Notes: generated by a model from the sequence alone, not told the origin. A stretch of DNA of 64,000 bases from Actinomadura terrae (GCF_022751215.1 NZ_JAICDG010000008.1:1-64000), one strand, 5' to 3'. Shown: positions 52,517 through 61,552, counted from the stretch's first letter. Numbers and translations are program-made.

Positions 52517-53356
52517 ATGAAGCGTTCCGCATCCGTCCCGGCCGAGGTCGTCGGCGGCGACCGGCCGTCCGGCACCGACGCGTTCACCGTCACGCACGTC
52601 GGCGGCCCGACGACGATCCTGGAGATCGCGGGCGCCCGCATCCTGATCGACCCGACCTTCGACCGGCCGCGGACGTACCCGAGCGGCCTGGAGAAGACGC
52701 GGCCCCCGGCGTTCGGCGTCGACCGGGTCGGCGCGATCGACGCGGTGCTGCTCTCCCATGACCAGCACGACGACAACCTCGACGACTCGGGCCGTGACCT
52801 GCTCCGGAAAGTCCCCGTCGTGTTCTCCACGCCCGGTGCGCGGCGGCGCCTCGGCGACCATGTCACCGGTATGGAGAGTTGGACGTCCAGGACGCTGAAG
52901 ACCTCCCGCGGCGAGATCGAGGTCACGGCGGTGCCCGCCCTGCACGGCCCCGACGGCGTGGACCGTGGCGAGGACGGCGAGGTCACCGGCTTCGTGCTCA
53001 GCGGCACGGGCGTCCCGACCACCTATGTCTCCGGCGACAACGCCTCCGTGAAGGTCGCCAAGGCGGTCGGCGACCGCGTCCGGGAGGAGTACGGCCGCAT
53101 CGACACGGCCGTACTGTTCGCGGGCGCGGCCCGCACCCCGGCGATCCTCGACAACGCGCCGCTGACCCTCACCTCCGACCGGGCGGCCGAGGTCGCGACG
53201 TACCTCGACCCTCGCAAGGTGGTCGCGGTGCACACCGACAGCTGGAACATCTACTCCGAGGACATGGAGTCGCTGGTGGCGGCGTTCGAAAGGCACGGCA
53301 TCGGCGCCAGGCTCGTCGACCTCCGACCGGCCGGGAAGACCCAGAGCCTGCGCTGA
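52517..53356 (+). CDS. MBL-fold hydrolase, UlaG-like
   Basis: The 279-residue protein resembles the UlaG/beta-lactamase-like family: ILIDPTFDRP, zinc motif LSHDQHDDNLD, TAVPALHGPDG, YVSGDNAS and the C-terminal VVAVHTDSW. The usual HxHxDH is HDQHDD, typical of this branch. GAGAGGGAGATC lies upstream of the ATG. TetR control is inferred from the operator. The substrate is unknown. Confidence 0.85.
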   Translation: MKRSASVPAEVVGGDRPSGTDAFTVTHVGGPTTILEIAGARILIDPTFDRPRTYPSGLEKTRPPAFGVDRVGAIDAVLLSHDQHDDNLDDSGRDLLRKVPVVFSTPGARRRLGDHVTGMESWTSRTLKTSRGEIEVTAVPALHGPDGVDRGEDGEVTGFVLSGTGVPTTYVSGDNASVKVAKAVGDRVREEYGRIDTAVLFAGAARTPAILDNAPLTLTSDRAAEVATYLDPRKVVAVHTDSWNIYSEDMESLVAAFERHGIGARLVDLRPAGKTQSLR

Positions 53357-53466
53357 GACGGGGGGCGGCGGCGCGTCCAGATGCACCTGTGCGGTGCGGC
53401 CTCGCCGGTACGCGGCGCTGGCGTACTGTGCGAGGACGGGAGGACGCGCGATCGGAGGTTCGGGTG

Positions 53467-54237
53467 ATGGCTCGGCGTTCGCGGCTTTCGCCGTGCGGCG
53501 ACGTCCGGCCCGCGGACTGGGTGGTCGCGGGTGTCGGGGCGTTCGGGTCCGGGGTGGGCGGTCTGGTGCCGCATGGTTTCGAGGCGTACGCGCGCATCCT
53601 GCACCCGGCCTACGCGGCCGACGAGAGCCCGGTGACGTGGGCGCGGGTGGCCGAGTGGTCGGGCGGGATGGTGCATCCGCGGGTGCAGTTCCAGACGCTG
53701 GCCGGGCCCGTTCCGCGCACGGGTGCCGAACGGCCGTGGGTGGAGGAGCCCGATCCGGGGTCGCTGGCTCCGTATCTCCTGGCGGCGCTGTGCGACGTCC
53801 TGGCCGGGCACACCACGACGGCCGGACGCTGCTGGTTCTGCGTCTGGGACGGGTACGGACTGGCCCCGGACGAGTCGACCGCCACGTTCACAGCCGATGA
53901 CGGCGAGGCGTGGGAGCCCGACATGCTCCCGCCGGAATTCCCGCCGGAGATCGCGGAGGGCCCCCGAGTGGAGTTGCCGGAACGCGCATATCTCCTACTC
54001 GAAGGCCCCCTCGACGCCGCCGGGGAACTCGCGATGCCGCTGCTCTCGCAGTCGCCCAACCTGTTCTGGCCCGACGACCGGGCGTGGTGCGTCACGTCCG
54101 AGACGGATCTGGACTCCACCTACCTCGGGGGGACCGGGGCGCTCGTCTCCGACATATTGGCGGACGAGCGGTTGGAGGCCGTTCCGGTCGAGGTGACCGA
54201 CCCGGTGTGGGCGGACAGCGACGACATCAACCGGTAA
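53467..54237 (+). CDS. Conserved hypothetical protein
   Basis: The 256-residue protein is an intact cytoplasmic protein with conserved-looking segments HGFEAYARILHPAYAADE, VTWARVAEWSGGMVHP, WFCVWDGYG and RAYLLLEGPLDAAGEL. It looks like a known actinobacterial family without an assigned function. GGAGG lies 8 nt upstream of ATG 53467. It converges on a secreted-protein gene. Confidence 0.75.
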   Translation: MARRSRLSPCGDVRPADWVVAGVGAFGSGVGGLVPHGFEAYARILHPAYAADESPVTWARVAEWSGGMVHPRVQFQTLAGPVPRTGAERPWVEEPDPGSLAPYLLAALCDVLAGHTTTAGRCWFCVWDGYGLAPDESTATFTADDGEAWEPDMLPPEFPPEIAEGPRVELPERAYLLLEGPLDAAGELAMPLLSQSPNLFWPDDRAWCVTSETDLDSTYLGGTGALVSDILADERLEAVPVEVTDPVWADSDDINR

Positions 54238-54243
54238 TCCGGG

Positions 54244-54762
54244 TCAGCAGTGGATGGAGACCGTCGGGGTCTTCTTCGCGACGGTCGCGACCCGCGGGGT
54301 ATATCCGGGGGGTGCGTAAAGGGTGGCGACCACTTCACCGTGGTACTTACCGGTCCGGCAGACGAGTGCCGCGTTGCCCTTGGCCGTGCGCCTTCCGGTG
54401 CTGCCGAACGCCTTGATCTTGGTGCCGCGGTTGCTGAACAGGCCGACCTTGCCGCGGATCATCCGGAGCGGCTGGCTACAGGTCACACCCGTGCGGACGT
54501 TGATGGTGCCGTGCACGTGGCCGGACTTGTGCGGGATGCCGCCGTGGGCGCCGATGAACCGGACCTCGCAGTGGATGACCCTGGCGCCGCGCGCCGTGGC
54601 ACCGGTCGAGAAGTCGACCTGGTACTTGGCCGGGACGGTGGGGGCGGCGGGCGTCGCCTCCGCCGTCGTCACGGTGCCGGCGACCACCAGCACGGCCGCG
54701 GACCCGACCACGGCGAGCCTTCGCTTCAGACCCGGCGCCGAGCCCCATCGTTGCTGTTCCAT
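54244..54762 (-). CDS. Secreted hypothetical protein
   Basis: The 172-residue protein has a Sec signal peptide (LKRRLAVVGSAAVLVVAGTV, cleavage probably after AEA at about residue 36) and a small beta-rich mature domain with three or four cysteines (VIHCEVRF, TGVTCSQP, ALVCRTG, SIHC) that may form disulfides. ATG 54762 is chosen because AGGAGG lies 6 nt upstream. No family is recognised. Confidence 0.7.
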   Translation of the reverse strand: MEQQRWGSAPGLKRRLAVVGSAAVLVVAGTVTTAEATPAAPTVPAKYQVDFSTGATARGARVIHCEVRFIGAHGGIPHKSGHVHGTINVRTGVTCSQPLRMIRGKVGLFSNRGTKIKAFGSTGRRTAKGNAALVCRTGKYHGEVVATLYAPPGYTPRVATVAKKTPTVSIHC

Positions 54763-55008
54763 GTGTGCCTCCTGATGCAATTGGCGAATCGTGATTCGCG
54801 ACGGGGTATGGCGAGTTTGCGTGACGGGTGAATTGCTGTCAACGACATTTCACCGCATAGCAGGCGGCCACGATCGGCCATATCGCATTGAATGCCCCCG
54901 CGTCCCTGAAACGGGTGTGCGGCATAGCGGCATTTAGTGTGAAATCAGACTCGGGAAGCGTATGGAGAGGCTGCTCTTCGGTTCGTAGTGCCGTGGTTCG
55001 GCGGGGAC

Positions 55009-55440
55009 TCAGTGCGCGGCCACGAGTGCTGTCGCGGCGACCATGAGCAGGCAGAGCGGCGTGTACAGGACGAGGTTGAGCCGGTAGAAGGTCGAGTCCC
55101 TCTCGGCGCCGATGCCGAGGGCCCACGCGACACCGGCCAGGGCGCGCACCCCCACTCCGGCGGCGACGACGAGCGTCCCGGTCAGGGGGAGCCAGCCCGG
55201 GAGACCCGGGAGGATCACATCGGCCTGGGCCAGGACGGTGGCCCCGGCACCCGACAGGGCCAGGACGAGCGGAGCCAGGACGCGCGGGGTGAAGGGGACG
55301 TCCGCGTTCAGCAGCCCCTGGGACAGGGCCGAGACGTCGCGGGCGGGCCAGGTGCGCCCGGTCATCCAGTACACGTGCAGGAGCGCGTCGAGGACGAGGA
55401 CGGCGGCCACCAGGAGGGCCGCGATTTCGTAAGTTCGCAT
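55009..55440 (-). CDS. DUF3995-like small membrane protein
   Basis: The 143-residue protein has four membrane helices and the features of DUF3995: LLVAAVLVLDALLHVYWM with the HxYW motif, and GVAWALGIGAERDSTFYRLNLVLYTPLC (residues about 110-137). ATG 55440 begins the first helix; the longer frame upstream is low complexity. It follows the SRPBCC gene by 46 bp and is probably in the sigma-factor operon. Confidence 0.75.
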   Translation of the reverse strand: MRTYEIAALLVAAVLVLDALLHVYWMTGRTWPARDVSALSQGLLNADVPFTPRVLAPLVLALSGAGATVLAQADVILPGLPGWLPLTGTLVVAAGVGVRALAGVAWALGIGAERDSTFYRLNLVLYTPLCLLMVAATALVAAH

Positions 55441-55486
55441 GCTAGGGAGAGGACGCGAAGAGCCCGCACCACTCCCGTGATCCGCG

Positions 55487-55945
55487 TCACTCCTCCGGGG
55501 TGAAGCGCCGGACGAAGCGCCGCAGCACCACCGGGCCCAGCACACGCCGGATCACCGGCCCCAGAAAACGCGCACCCGGCACCCGAAGCGCCGCCATGTA
55601 CGCGAAACGCGTGCCTTCCCCTTCGGCGACAACACCCATCCCGAACACCAGAAAACGGCTCTGCATCAGGCACCAGCCGGGACGAAGCACCATGTCGAAC
55701 CGTGCTCGCAGGCCGGAGCGGCCGTGCACGGTCGCGCGCATCCGTTCGCCATCGCGTTCGGTGATGCGGAGCGAGCGGACGTCCGGGACCAGCCCGGGAA
55801 AGCCCCGCTCCGGGTCGCCCAGCACCGCCCACACGTCGTCGAAGGCGGACGGCAGGACGGCCTCCTCCAGCATGGCGCCCGGGAACGCCGCCGCGATGGC
55901 GCGGAGCCGTCGCGGATCGTCCAGGTCGTCGTTCGGCCAGGTCAT
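55487..55945 (-). CDS. SRPBCC/polyketide-cyclase-like protein
   Basis: The 152-residue protein looks like a START-like ligand-binding fold: AVLPSAFDDVWAVLGDPE, a central GERMRATVHGRSG strand and a C-terminal helix GPVIRRVLGPVVLRRFVRRF. No catalytic residue is visible. It overlaps the sigma-factor stop by 4 bp, so the two are co-translated, and it may sense a ligand or modulate the sigma factor. Confidence 0.6.
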   Translation of the reverse strand: MTWPNDDLDDPRRLRAIAAAFPGAMLEEAVLPSAFDDVWAVLGDPERGFPGLVPDVRSLRITERDGERMRATVHGRSGLRARFDMVLRPGWCLMQSRFLVFGMGVVAEGEGTRFAYMAALRVPGARFLGPVIRRVLGPVVLRRFVRRFTPEE

Positions 55946-56454
55946 CGCCCCGCCCCTTCGCCTCGCCAGTTCCGCCGGAAGCTCGCCCGGGCCCGGAACA
56001 GCCGCGACCGGACGGTCCCGGCGGGCACCCGCAGCATCCGTGCAGCCGTCCCCTCGTCCAGGCCCTCCAGGTCGCGCAGCACGAGGACGGCGCGGTGCTC
56101 GGGCGACAGCCGGTCCAGCACGTCACGGACATCGGTGGCGAGCGCCGGATCTCCGGGCGCGGGCACCTCGGCCAGCGGTGCGGGGACGGCCCGCGCCGAC
56201 TGCTTCGCCACCCGTACCGCCTCCCGCACGGCGATGACCCGGACCCAGCCGAGCAGGGCGCCGGGTTCGCGCAGGTCCTTCAGGTTGCGCATGACCACGA
56301 TCAGCGCCTCCTGGGCGGCGTCGGGGGCGTCCTGGAGCGCGATCGGCCCGCAGAGCCGGCGCACGTACGGGGTGAGCACGTCCAGGACCTCGTGCAATGC
56401 CATCAGATCGCCGCGCTGCGCCCGCCGCACGACCTCAGGGTCGACCCCGCTCAC
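55942..56454 (-). CDS. ECF-type RNA polymerase sigma factor
   Basis: The 170-residue protein has sigma region 2 (about 8-75: QDAPDAAQEALIVVMRNLKDLREPGALLGWV) and region 4 (about 110-160: LSPEHRAVLVLRDLEGLDEGTAARMLRVPAGTVRSRLFRAR). No anti-sigma factor is nearby; instead SRPBCC and DUF3995 genes follow it. It probably directs its own operon. Confidence 0.9.
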   Translation of the reverse strand: MSGVDPEVVRRAQRGDLMALHEVLDVLTPYVRRLCGPIALQDAPDAAQEALIVVMRNLKDLREPGALLGWVRVIAVREAVRVAKQSARAVPAPLAEVPAPGDPALATDVRDVLDRLSPEHRAVLVLRDLEGLDEGTAARMLRVPAGTVRSRLFRARASFRRNWRGEGAGR

Positions 56455-56490
56455 CGGCCCACCCTAGCGAGACCCGGCCGATTGCTAAGT

Positions 56491-56531
56491 GGACTATGGT
56501 CCGTTAAGCTCAGTCATATGGACCACAGTCC
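56491..56531. promoter_or_regulatory. Two GGAC-N4-GTCC palindromes upstream of the azoreductase gene
   Basis: GGACTATGGTCC (56491-56502) and GGACCACAGTCC (56520-56531) are similar dyads, both followed by GTT, 29 bp apart. They overlap the promoter and 5' region of the azoreductase gene and resemble HxlR/MarR-type operators. No matching regulator is adjacent. Confidence 0.7.
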
Positions 56532-56553
56532 GTTTAATGAAGGGATCACGCCC

Positions 56554-57180
56554 ATGAGCCGGTTGCTGCACGTCTCCGCCTCGCCGCGCGGGACGTCCTC
56601 GGAGTCGCTGTCGCTCGCCGCGACGTTCCTCGACGCCTACCGCGAGACCCACCCCGGCGACACAGTCGACCACCACGACCTCTGGGACGGCACGCTCCCG
56701 GAGTTCGGCCCCGCCGGAGCCGGAGCCAAGATGGCGGTCTTCGGGGGCGAGGACCCCTCCGGCGCGCAGGAACGCGCGTGGGCGGCGGCCCGCGCCGTCT
56801 TCGAGCGGTTCGACTCCTACGACCGCTACCTGTTCAGCGTCCCCATGTGGAACTCGGGCGTGCCGTACATCCTCAAGCAGTTCGTCGACGTGATCTCCCA
56901 GCCGGGTTGGGTTTTCGGGTTCGACCCCGAGAACGGCTACACCGGTCTCCTGAAGGAGAAGAAGGCGGCCGTCGTCTACACGAGCGCCGTCTACGGCGAC
57001 GGCCGCGGACCGGCCTTCGGCGCCGACTTCCAGAGCGCGTTCTTCGAGGGCTGGCTGCGCTGGGCCGGGATCACGGACATCGCCACCGTCCAGTTCCGTC
57101 CCAACCTCGCCACCGCCGACGCCGAGACCGGACGCCGCGAAGCCCACGCCCGCGCCCGCGAGGAGGGCAAGCGCTTCTGA
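56554..57180 (+). CDS. azoR: FMN-dependent NADH:azoreductase/quinone reductase
   Basis: The 208-residue protein is a flavodoxin-like AzoR: phosphate-binding loop SASPRGTSSESLSLA, FMN contact FSVPMWNSGVPYILKQF, and VVYTSAVYGDGRGPAFG. It reduces quinones and azo compounds with NAD(P)H. ATG 56554 is used because AAGGGA is upstream and the fold starts at once; an upstream ATG at 56518 lies inside the second operator. Confidence 0.9.
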   Translation: MSRLLHVSASPRGTSSESLSLAATFLDAYRETHPGDTVDHHDLWDGTLPEFGPAGAGAKMAVFGGEDPSGAQERAWAAARAVFERFDSYDRYLFSVPMWNSGVPYILKQFVDVISQPGWVFGFDPENGYTGLLKEKKAAVVYTSAVYGDGRGPAFGADFQSAFFEGWLRWAGITDIATVQFRPNLATADAETGRREAHARAREEGKRF

Positions 57181-57189
57181 CCACGGAAC

Positions 57190-57957
57190 TCACGCCCTTT
57201 CGGGACGGCGACGCCGCGCCAGCAGCATGCCGCCCACGGCGAGCAGCCCGGTCAGGACGCCCAGCAGCGAGGAGTCGTGCTCCTTCCCGATGGCGATCGC
57301 CGCTCCACCCAGCCCGAGGCCGGACGCGGTGGCGCTCATGCCCCGCGACTCCTGGAGGCCGAGCGGAAGGAACGCCTCGGTGCCGAAGTAGGCCCCGCAC
57401 AGCAGGGCGCGGACGGCGACCCCGGCGCCGAGGCCGCGCCGCGCGCTCAGCGTGCCCGGGGGTGCCACCCAGCGCAGCGCGGGAACCGTGACGAGAACGC
57501 CGACGGCGACCAGGGCGGCCGCGTTGGTCAGCAGCACGGAACTCCCCAGTGGACGCTTCCACCAGAGCAGCCCGGCAGGAGCGGTCTCGGTGCCACCGGC
57601 CCGTCCCAGCCCGCGCAACGGGGGCAGGCTGAGGACGGCGGCCACGGCGATGAGCAACAGGATGAGCAGGAACACCGACCGCCACGTGGTCCGCTCCGCG
57701 AGGATGCCGGTGGTGGCCGGGCCGACCAGCGACGGGAACGTCCAGACCGACGACGCCTCGCGTAGGCCATGGCCATCACCGCGCCCCTGGAGGAAGCGGC
57801 CGGCGAGGAACAGCAGCCATGTAGGCGCGGTCCCGGCCCCCCCGCCCCCGGCCGCCAGCACCAGCATGCCCCAGGTCATCGGACGCAGCGGGCCGCACCG
57901 GTCGGCGGCCTCTTCCTGGACGGCGGGGGTTCCGGTCTCGTCGGCGCCGTGGACCAT
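57190..57957 (-). pseudogene. Degenerate MFS transporter
   Basis: The frame keeps recognisable MFS pieces (TWLLFLAGRFLQGRG, SLVGPATTGILAERTTWRSVFLLIL, GLLWWKRPLGSSVLL, LGLQESRGMSATASGLGL), but the segment between GRFLQGRG and SVWTFPSLVGP lacks several helices that intact relatives have there. The N-terminal helices and the C-terminal half are also incomplete. At about 255 residues it is much shorter than the usual 400-450. It is probably inactive. Confidence 0.65.
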
Positions 57958-57963
57958 GGCAGC

Positions 57964-58117
57964 CTTTGAGGTCGGCTACAGGGGCCTGACGAGGGAGGCG
58001 GCGGCGCGCGCCGGAACCACGAGGCCCGCCATCCGCGGCCGCTGGCGGCCGAGGCAGCACCTCGTCATGGACGCCCTGGCCACCACCATCGGCACCGCGC
58101 CCACACCCGACACCGGC
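57964..58117 (+). pseudogene. Remnant of a TetR regulator (HTH part)
   Basis: One frame reads VGYRGLTREAAARAGTTRPA then IRGRWRPRQHLVMDALATTI and GTAPTPDTG, matching the HTH and following helix of TetR proteins (intact form YRRWPSKEHLV). It lacks a proper start and ends after about 50 residues. It is divergent from the degenerate MFS gene, so both are relics of a regulator/efflux pair. Confidence 0.65.
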
Positions 58118-58154
58118 TGGCCGTACTTGCAGGGGAGGGAACCCGCGAGTTATG

Positions 58155-58174
58155 GTTGGTTGAGTCAAACCAAC
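58155..58174. promoter_or_regulatory. Palindromic operator upstream of the MarR gene
   Basis: GTTGGTT (58155-58161) and AACCAAC (58168-58174) are perfect arms with a 6-bp centre, 23 bp before the MarR start. MarR proteins usually autoregulate through such sites. Confidence 0.75.
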
Positions 58175-58197
58175 TAATACGGAGGATGGGACGGGAG

Positions 58198-58677
58198 ATG
58201 GAGGATGCCCCCGGCGCGGGAGGCGGGCCCGGTCAGCGGGAGGCGGCCGACCGCGTGGCGGCCGCGCTGGCCACGGTCGGCAACTGGATGTTCGCCCCGG
58301 CCACCCGGCGGCGGATCATGGCGTCCTCCGGGCTGGAGATGTCGTTGGGCGACTACACGCTGCTCGCCCAGGTCTCGCTGCACGGGCCGGTGCGGCTGTC
58401 GGCGCTGGCCGGGCTGATGGAGGTGGACAAGTCCACGCTGTCACCACCCGCCAAGCGCCTGGAGGGGCGCGGCTTCATCGAGCGGCGGCCCGACCCGGCG
58501 GACGCCAGGGCGCAGCTGGTGAGCGTCACGAAGGAGGGCAGGCTCGCCATCCGCGAGCTGTGGAAGGCGCGGGCGGACGCCGTCGCCGCGCTCCTGGCCG
58601 ACTGGGAGTCCTCCGACGTCGAACATTTGGCGGAAGGGCTCGGCGCCTTCGCCGAGGCCATCAAAAAGAATTCGTAG
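58198..58677 (+). CDS. MarR-family regulator
   Basis: The 159-residue protein has the winged helix of MarR: GDYTLLAQVSLHGPVRLSALAGLMEVDKSTLSPPAKRLEGRGFIERRPDPADARAQLVSVT (read as about residues 44-105). The conserved Asp-x-Arg of the wing (DPADARAQ) is present. ATG 58198 (GGGAG upstream) or ATG 58186 may be used. It probably controls itself and the NmrA-like gene downstream. Confidence 0.9.
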   Translation: MEDAPGAGGGPGQREAADRVAAALATVGNWMFAPATRRRIMASSGLEMSLGDYTLLAQVSLHGPVRLSALAGLMEVDKSTLSPPAKRLEGRGFIERRPDPADARAQLVSVTKEGRLAIRELWKARADAVAALLADWESSDVEHLAEGLGAFAEAIKKNS

Positions 58678-58891
58678 AAGTCTTCTGATCGTGCGCTGAC
58701 CGTCGTCGCCACGACCCGCATATCCACGTTCCCGTGCCGTCCGCGCGGCGCTCTGCCCTGCCTTCCATGGCGCTTCAGAGGTCACGTGCGTTCTGTTGTG
58801 CTGCCCGAATTCGGGCCACCGGGCCGGGAGCGCAATACAGAGACGCCTGGAAACAGGTTCCGACCGAATCACTACACGCAGGAGAAACAGC

Positions 58892-59785
58892 ATGTCATCG
58901 AAGGTTTTTGTGGCCGGGGCGACCGGCCTGCTCGGCGGACGGATCGTCGGCTCGCTGCTCGACCAGGGCGCGTCCGTCCGGGCGCTGGTGCGGCCGGGCG
59001 AGGACGTCGGGAAGAGGGCGGCGATCGAGGCCCTCCAGGCGCGTGGCCTGGAGGTGGTCGTGGGCGACATCACCGACCCCACGGCGAAGCTGGCCGAAGC
59101 GGTCGGTGATGCCACGACGGTGATCTCGGCCGTCCAGGGCGGCCCCGACGTGATCGTGGACGGGCAGGTCAACCTCGTGCGCGCCGCCGAGAAGGCCGGT
59201 GCCGCCCGCTTCATCCCGTCCGACTTCGCCGTGGATCTGACCAAGCTGGACGACGACGACAACTTCATGATCGGTTGGCGCCGCCGGGCCGCCGCCATTT
59301 TCCGGGACGCCGACCTGGACGTGGTCTCCGTGCTCAATGGCGCCTTCTACGAGGTCATGGTCGGTTTCATGGGGATCGTGGACTGGGAGAAGGGGACGCT
59401 GTCGCACTGGGGCGACCCCGACCAGCCGCTCGACCTGACCTCCGTGTCCGACACGGCCGCCTACACCGCCGCCGTCGCGCTCGATCCGGGCGCCACCGGC
59501 ACACTCCGGTTCGCCGGTGAGGTCGTCTCGTTCCGCCGGTTCCACGAGGCCGTCCAGCGCGGTTCGGGCCGGACGCTGGAACTGCGCAACCTCGGCACGG
59601 CCGACGAACTGCGCGCCGAGATCGCGCGCCAGGCCGGGCTCACCGAGAACCCGTTCGACTACGTCGCGCTTCAGTACCAGTGGTGCATGGTGAGCGGGAA
59701 GGGCAAGTTCGACACCCTGGACAACGCCAGGTACCCGCAGGTCAAGCCCGTTTCGGTGGCCGACTTCGTGCGCGCCTCGTCCTGA
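58892..59785 (+). CDS. NmrA-like NAD(P)-binding protein
   Basis: The 297-residue protein has the atypical SDR/NmrA Rossmann motif VFVAGATGLLGGRIVGSLL, an early GDITDP, and a VISAVQGG strand. The position where SDRs have YxxxK is replaced (SDFAVDL), as in isoflavone-reductase/NmrA types. AGGAGA lies 7 nt before the ATG. It may be an oxidoreductase or redox sensor; the substrate is unknown. It follows the MarR gene by about 215 bp. Confidence 0.85.
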   Translation: MSSKVFVAGATGLLGGRIVGSLLDQGASVRALVRPGEDVGKRAAIEALQARGLEVVVGDITDPTAKLAEAVGDATTVISAVQGGPDVIVDGQVNLVRAAEKAGAARFIPSDFAVDLTKLDDDDNFMIGWRRRAAAIFRDADLDVVSVLNGAFYEVMVGFMGIVDWEKGTLSHWGDPDQPLDLTSVSDTAAYTAAVALDPGATGTLRFAGEVVSFRRFHEAVQRGSGRTLELRNLGTADELRAEIARQAGLTENPFDYVALQYQWCMVSGKGKFDTLDNARYPQVKPVSVADFVRASS

Positions 59786-59847
59786 TCGGGCGCCCGCGCC
59801 GGCGGCCCCGGCGGCCGTCGGCACGGGCACGTCTCGCAGGCGGCGCG

Positions 59848-60594
59848 TCAGTAATCGCTCGGGAGCCTGGCCGCGCCCGCCGGTCGGCGCACGGTGATCT
59901 CGATGAGCTTGCGGATCTCCGCCGCCGCGACGGGGACGCCTGGGGTCCGGAACGTCCAGCGCAGGAAGTCCTCGACGCTCATCGCGGGCACCTCGCCGAG
60001 GTAGGGACGGACGTAGGCGGGCGTGTCCGGTTCGCTGCGCCAGCTCTCGGCGAGCGGGCCGATGTCGACCGCGGCGTAACCGAGCAGGTCCAGCAGCTGG
60101 ACGGCCTCCGCCTTGGCCGCGTCGTCGTCGCCCGCGATGGGCAGCGCGCTCCGGTCCCCGGCGCCCGCGGGCCGGGCGAGGGAGACGAGCTGGTGCGGGG
60201 TGATGGTGTTGAACGCCTTGATCACGTGGGAGCCCGCGAGGTGGCGTTGCAGGAGCGCGCTGGAGGTCAGCTCGCCGGAGTCGACTTCGGGCAGGTGGCC
60301 GTCCCGCTCCGGGTAGTAGTTCGCGGTGTCCAGCACCGTCCTGCCCGCGAGGGCCTCGGCGGGGAGCCGGTCGTAGGCCCTGAGGGGGATCGCGGCGACG
60401 ACCAGGTCAGCGACGCGCGCCGCCTCCGCCGGGGTGGCGGCGCGGGCGCCCTCGCCCAGTTCGGTGACGAGGTCGGCAAGGGTCTCGGGGCCGCGCGAGT
60501 TGCTGAGCACGACCTCCAGGCCCGCCGCGAGCGCCAGCCGGGCCACGGCGGATCCGATCATTCCGCTGCCGATGAGTCCGAGTGTCCGAGGCAT
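59848..60594 (-). CDS. NADPH-dependent F420 reductase-like/NAD-binding protein
   Basis: The 248-residue protein has the Rossmann motif TLGLIGSGMIGSAVARLALAAG, then LSNSRGPETL (phosphate-binding Arg for NADPH) and a C-terminal domain with VIKAFNTITPHQL. It matches the NADP oxidoreductase, coenzyme F420-dependent (Npd/Fno-like) family. ATG 60594 is chosen where the Rossmann fold begins. It is divergent from an XRE/MmyB regulator (128 bp), which may control it. Confidence 0.85.
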   Translation of the reverse strand: MPRTLGLIGSGMIGSAVARLALAAGLEVVLSNSRGPETLADLVTELGEGARAATPAEAARVADLVVAAIPLRAYDRLPAEALAGRTVLDTANYYPERDGHLPEVDSGELTSSALLQRHLAGSHVIKAFNTITPHQLVSLARPAGAGDRSALPIAGDDDAAKAEAVQLLDLLGYAAVDIGPLAESWRSEPDTPAYVRPYLGEVPAMSVEDFLRWTFRTPGVPVAAAEIRKLIEITVRRPAGAARLPSDY

Positions 60595-60721
60595 GGTCCG
60601 TTTCCGTTCGTCGATGATCGCTCGCCCGCCAGCCTGGAGCGGCGGCCGCCGTCCGGCCAGGTCCGTGGCGTGCCTACGCACGGGCTGATCACCCGCCGCG
60701 CGTCCTGCGTAGGGTGATGAC

Positions 60722-61552
60722 GTGGACGACCGTGCGGAGCTGGGCGGATTCCTCAGATCGCGCCGGGCCCGGCTGCGTCCCGAGGACGTCGGGCTGCCCG
60801 ACTACGGGACGGTGCGCCGCGTCGCGGGCCTGCGGCGCGAGGAGCTGGCGCGGCTGGCGGGCGTGAGCGTCGCCCACTACACCCGGCTCGAACAGGGCCG
60901 GGGCGACGCCGTCTCGGACGAGATCATCGACGCCGTGGCCGCCGCGCTGCGCCTGGACGCCGACGAGCTGGCCTACCTGCGCGCCATCGCGCGGCGCCCG
61001 CGGCCGTGCACCGTGGCCGAGGACGGCCCGGAGCTGCCCCAGAGCCTGCGCTACCTGCTGCGGTCGTTCGAGATGGCGCCCGCGCTCGCGGTCGGGCGGC
61101 ACACCCAGATCGTCGGATGGAACCCGCTCGCCGTGGCGGTGTTCGGCGACTTCGCCGCGCTGCCGGAGCACCGCCGCACCCTCACCCACCTGCTGTTCGT
61201 CGAGCCCCACCTGCGGGAGCTGCACCACGCCGACTGGGAGCGGACGGCGCGCGAGCACGTCGCGCACCTGCGCGTCCTGCTCGGACGGTTTCGCGGCGAC
61301 GCCGCCCTCACCTCGCACATCGACGCCATGCGCGAGCTGAGCCGCGACTTCGCCCGGCTCTGGGCGGAGCATTCGGTGGCCCGGGTCCGATCCCGCTCGT
61401 ACCGGCTGCACCACCCGGTCGTCGGACACCTCACCCTGCACGGCGAACGCCTCACGCTCCCGGACGCGCCGTCCTGCGTCGGCCTGGACCTGTTCGCCGC
61501 CGAGCCGGGCTCCCCGTCCGAGAAGGCCCTGCGCGAACTCGCGAACCTGTAG
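60722..61552 (+). CDS. XRE regulator with MmyB-like ligand-binding domain
   Basis: The 276-residue protein has an N-terminal HTH (about 10-75: GLRREELARLAGVSVAHYTRLEQGRG) and the MmyB-like PAS-type domain (LLRSFEMAPALAVGRHTQIVGWNPLAVAVFGDF, residues about 111-143; then HLTLHGERLTLPD). Members bind fatty-acid-like ligands. GTG 60722 starts the protein. It is divergent from the F420-reductase-like gene, a common arrangement for this family. Confidence 0.9.
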   Translation: MDDRAELGGFLRSRRARLRPEDVGLPDYGTVRRVAGLRREELARLAGVSVAHYTRLEQGRGDAVSDEIIDAVAAALRLDADELAYLRAIARRPRPCTVAEDGPELPQSLRYLLRSFEMAPALAVGRHTQIVGWNPLAVAVFGDFAALPEHRRTLTHLLFVEPHLRELHHADWERTAREHVAHLRVLLGRFRGDAALTSHIDAMRELSRDFARLWAEHSVARVRSRSYRLHHPVVGHLTLHGERLTLPDAPSCVGLDLFAAEPGSPSEKALRELANL

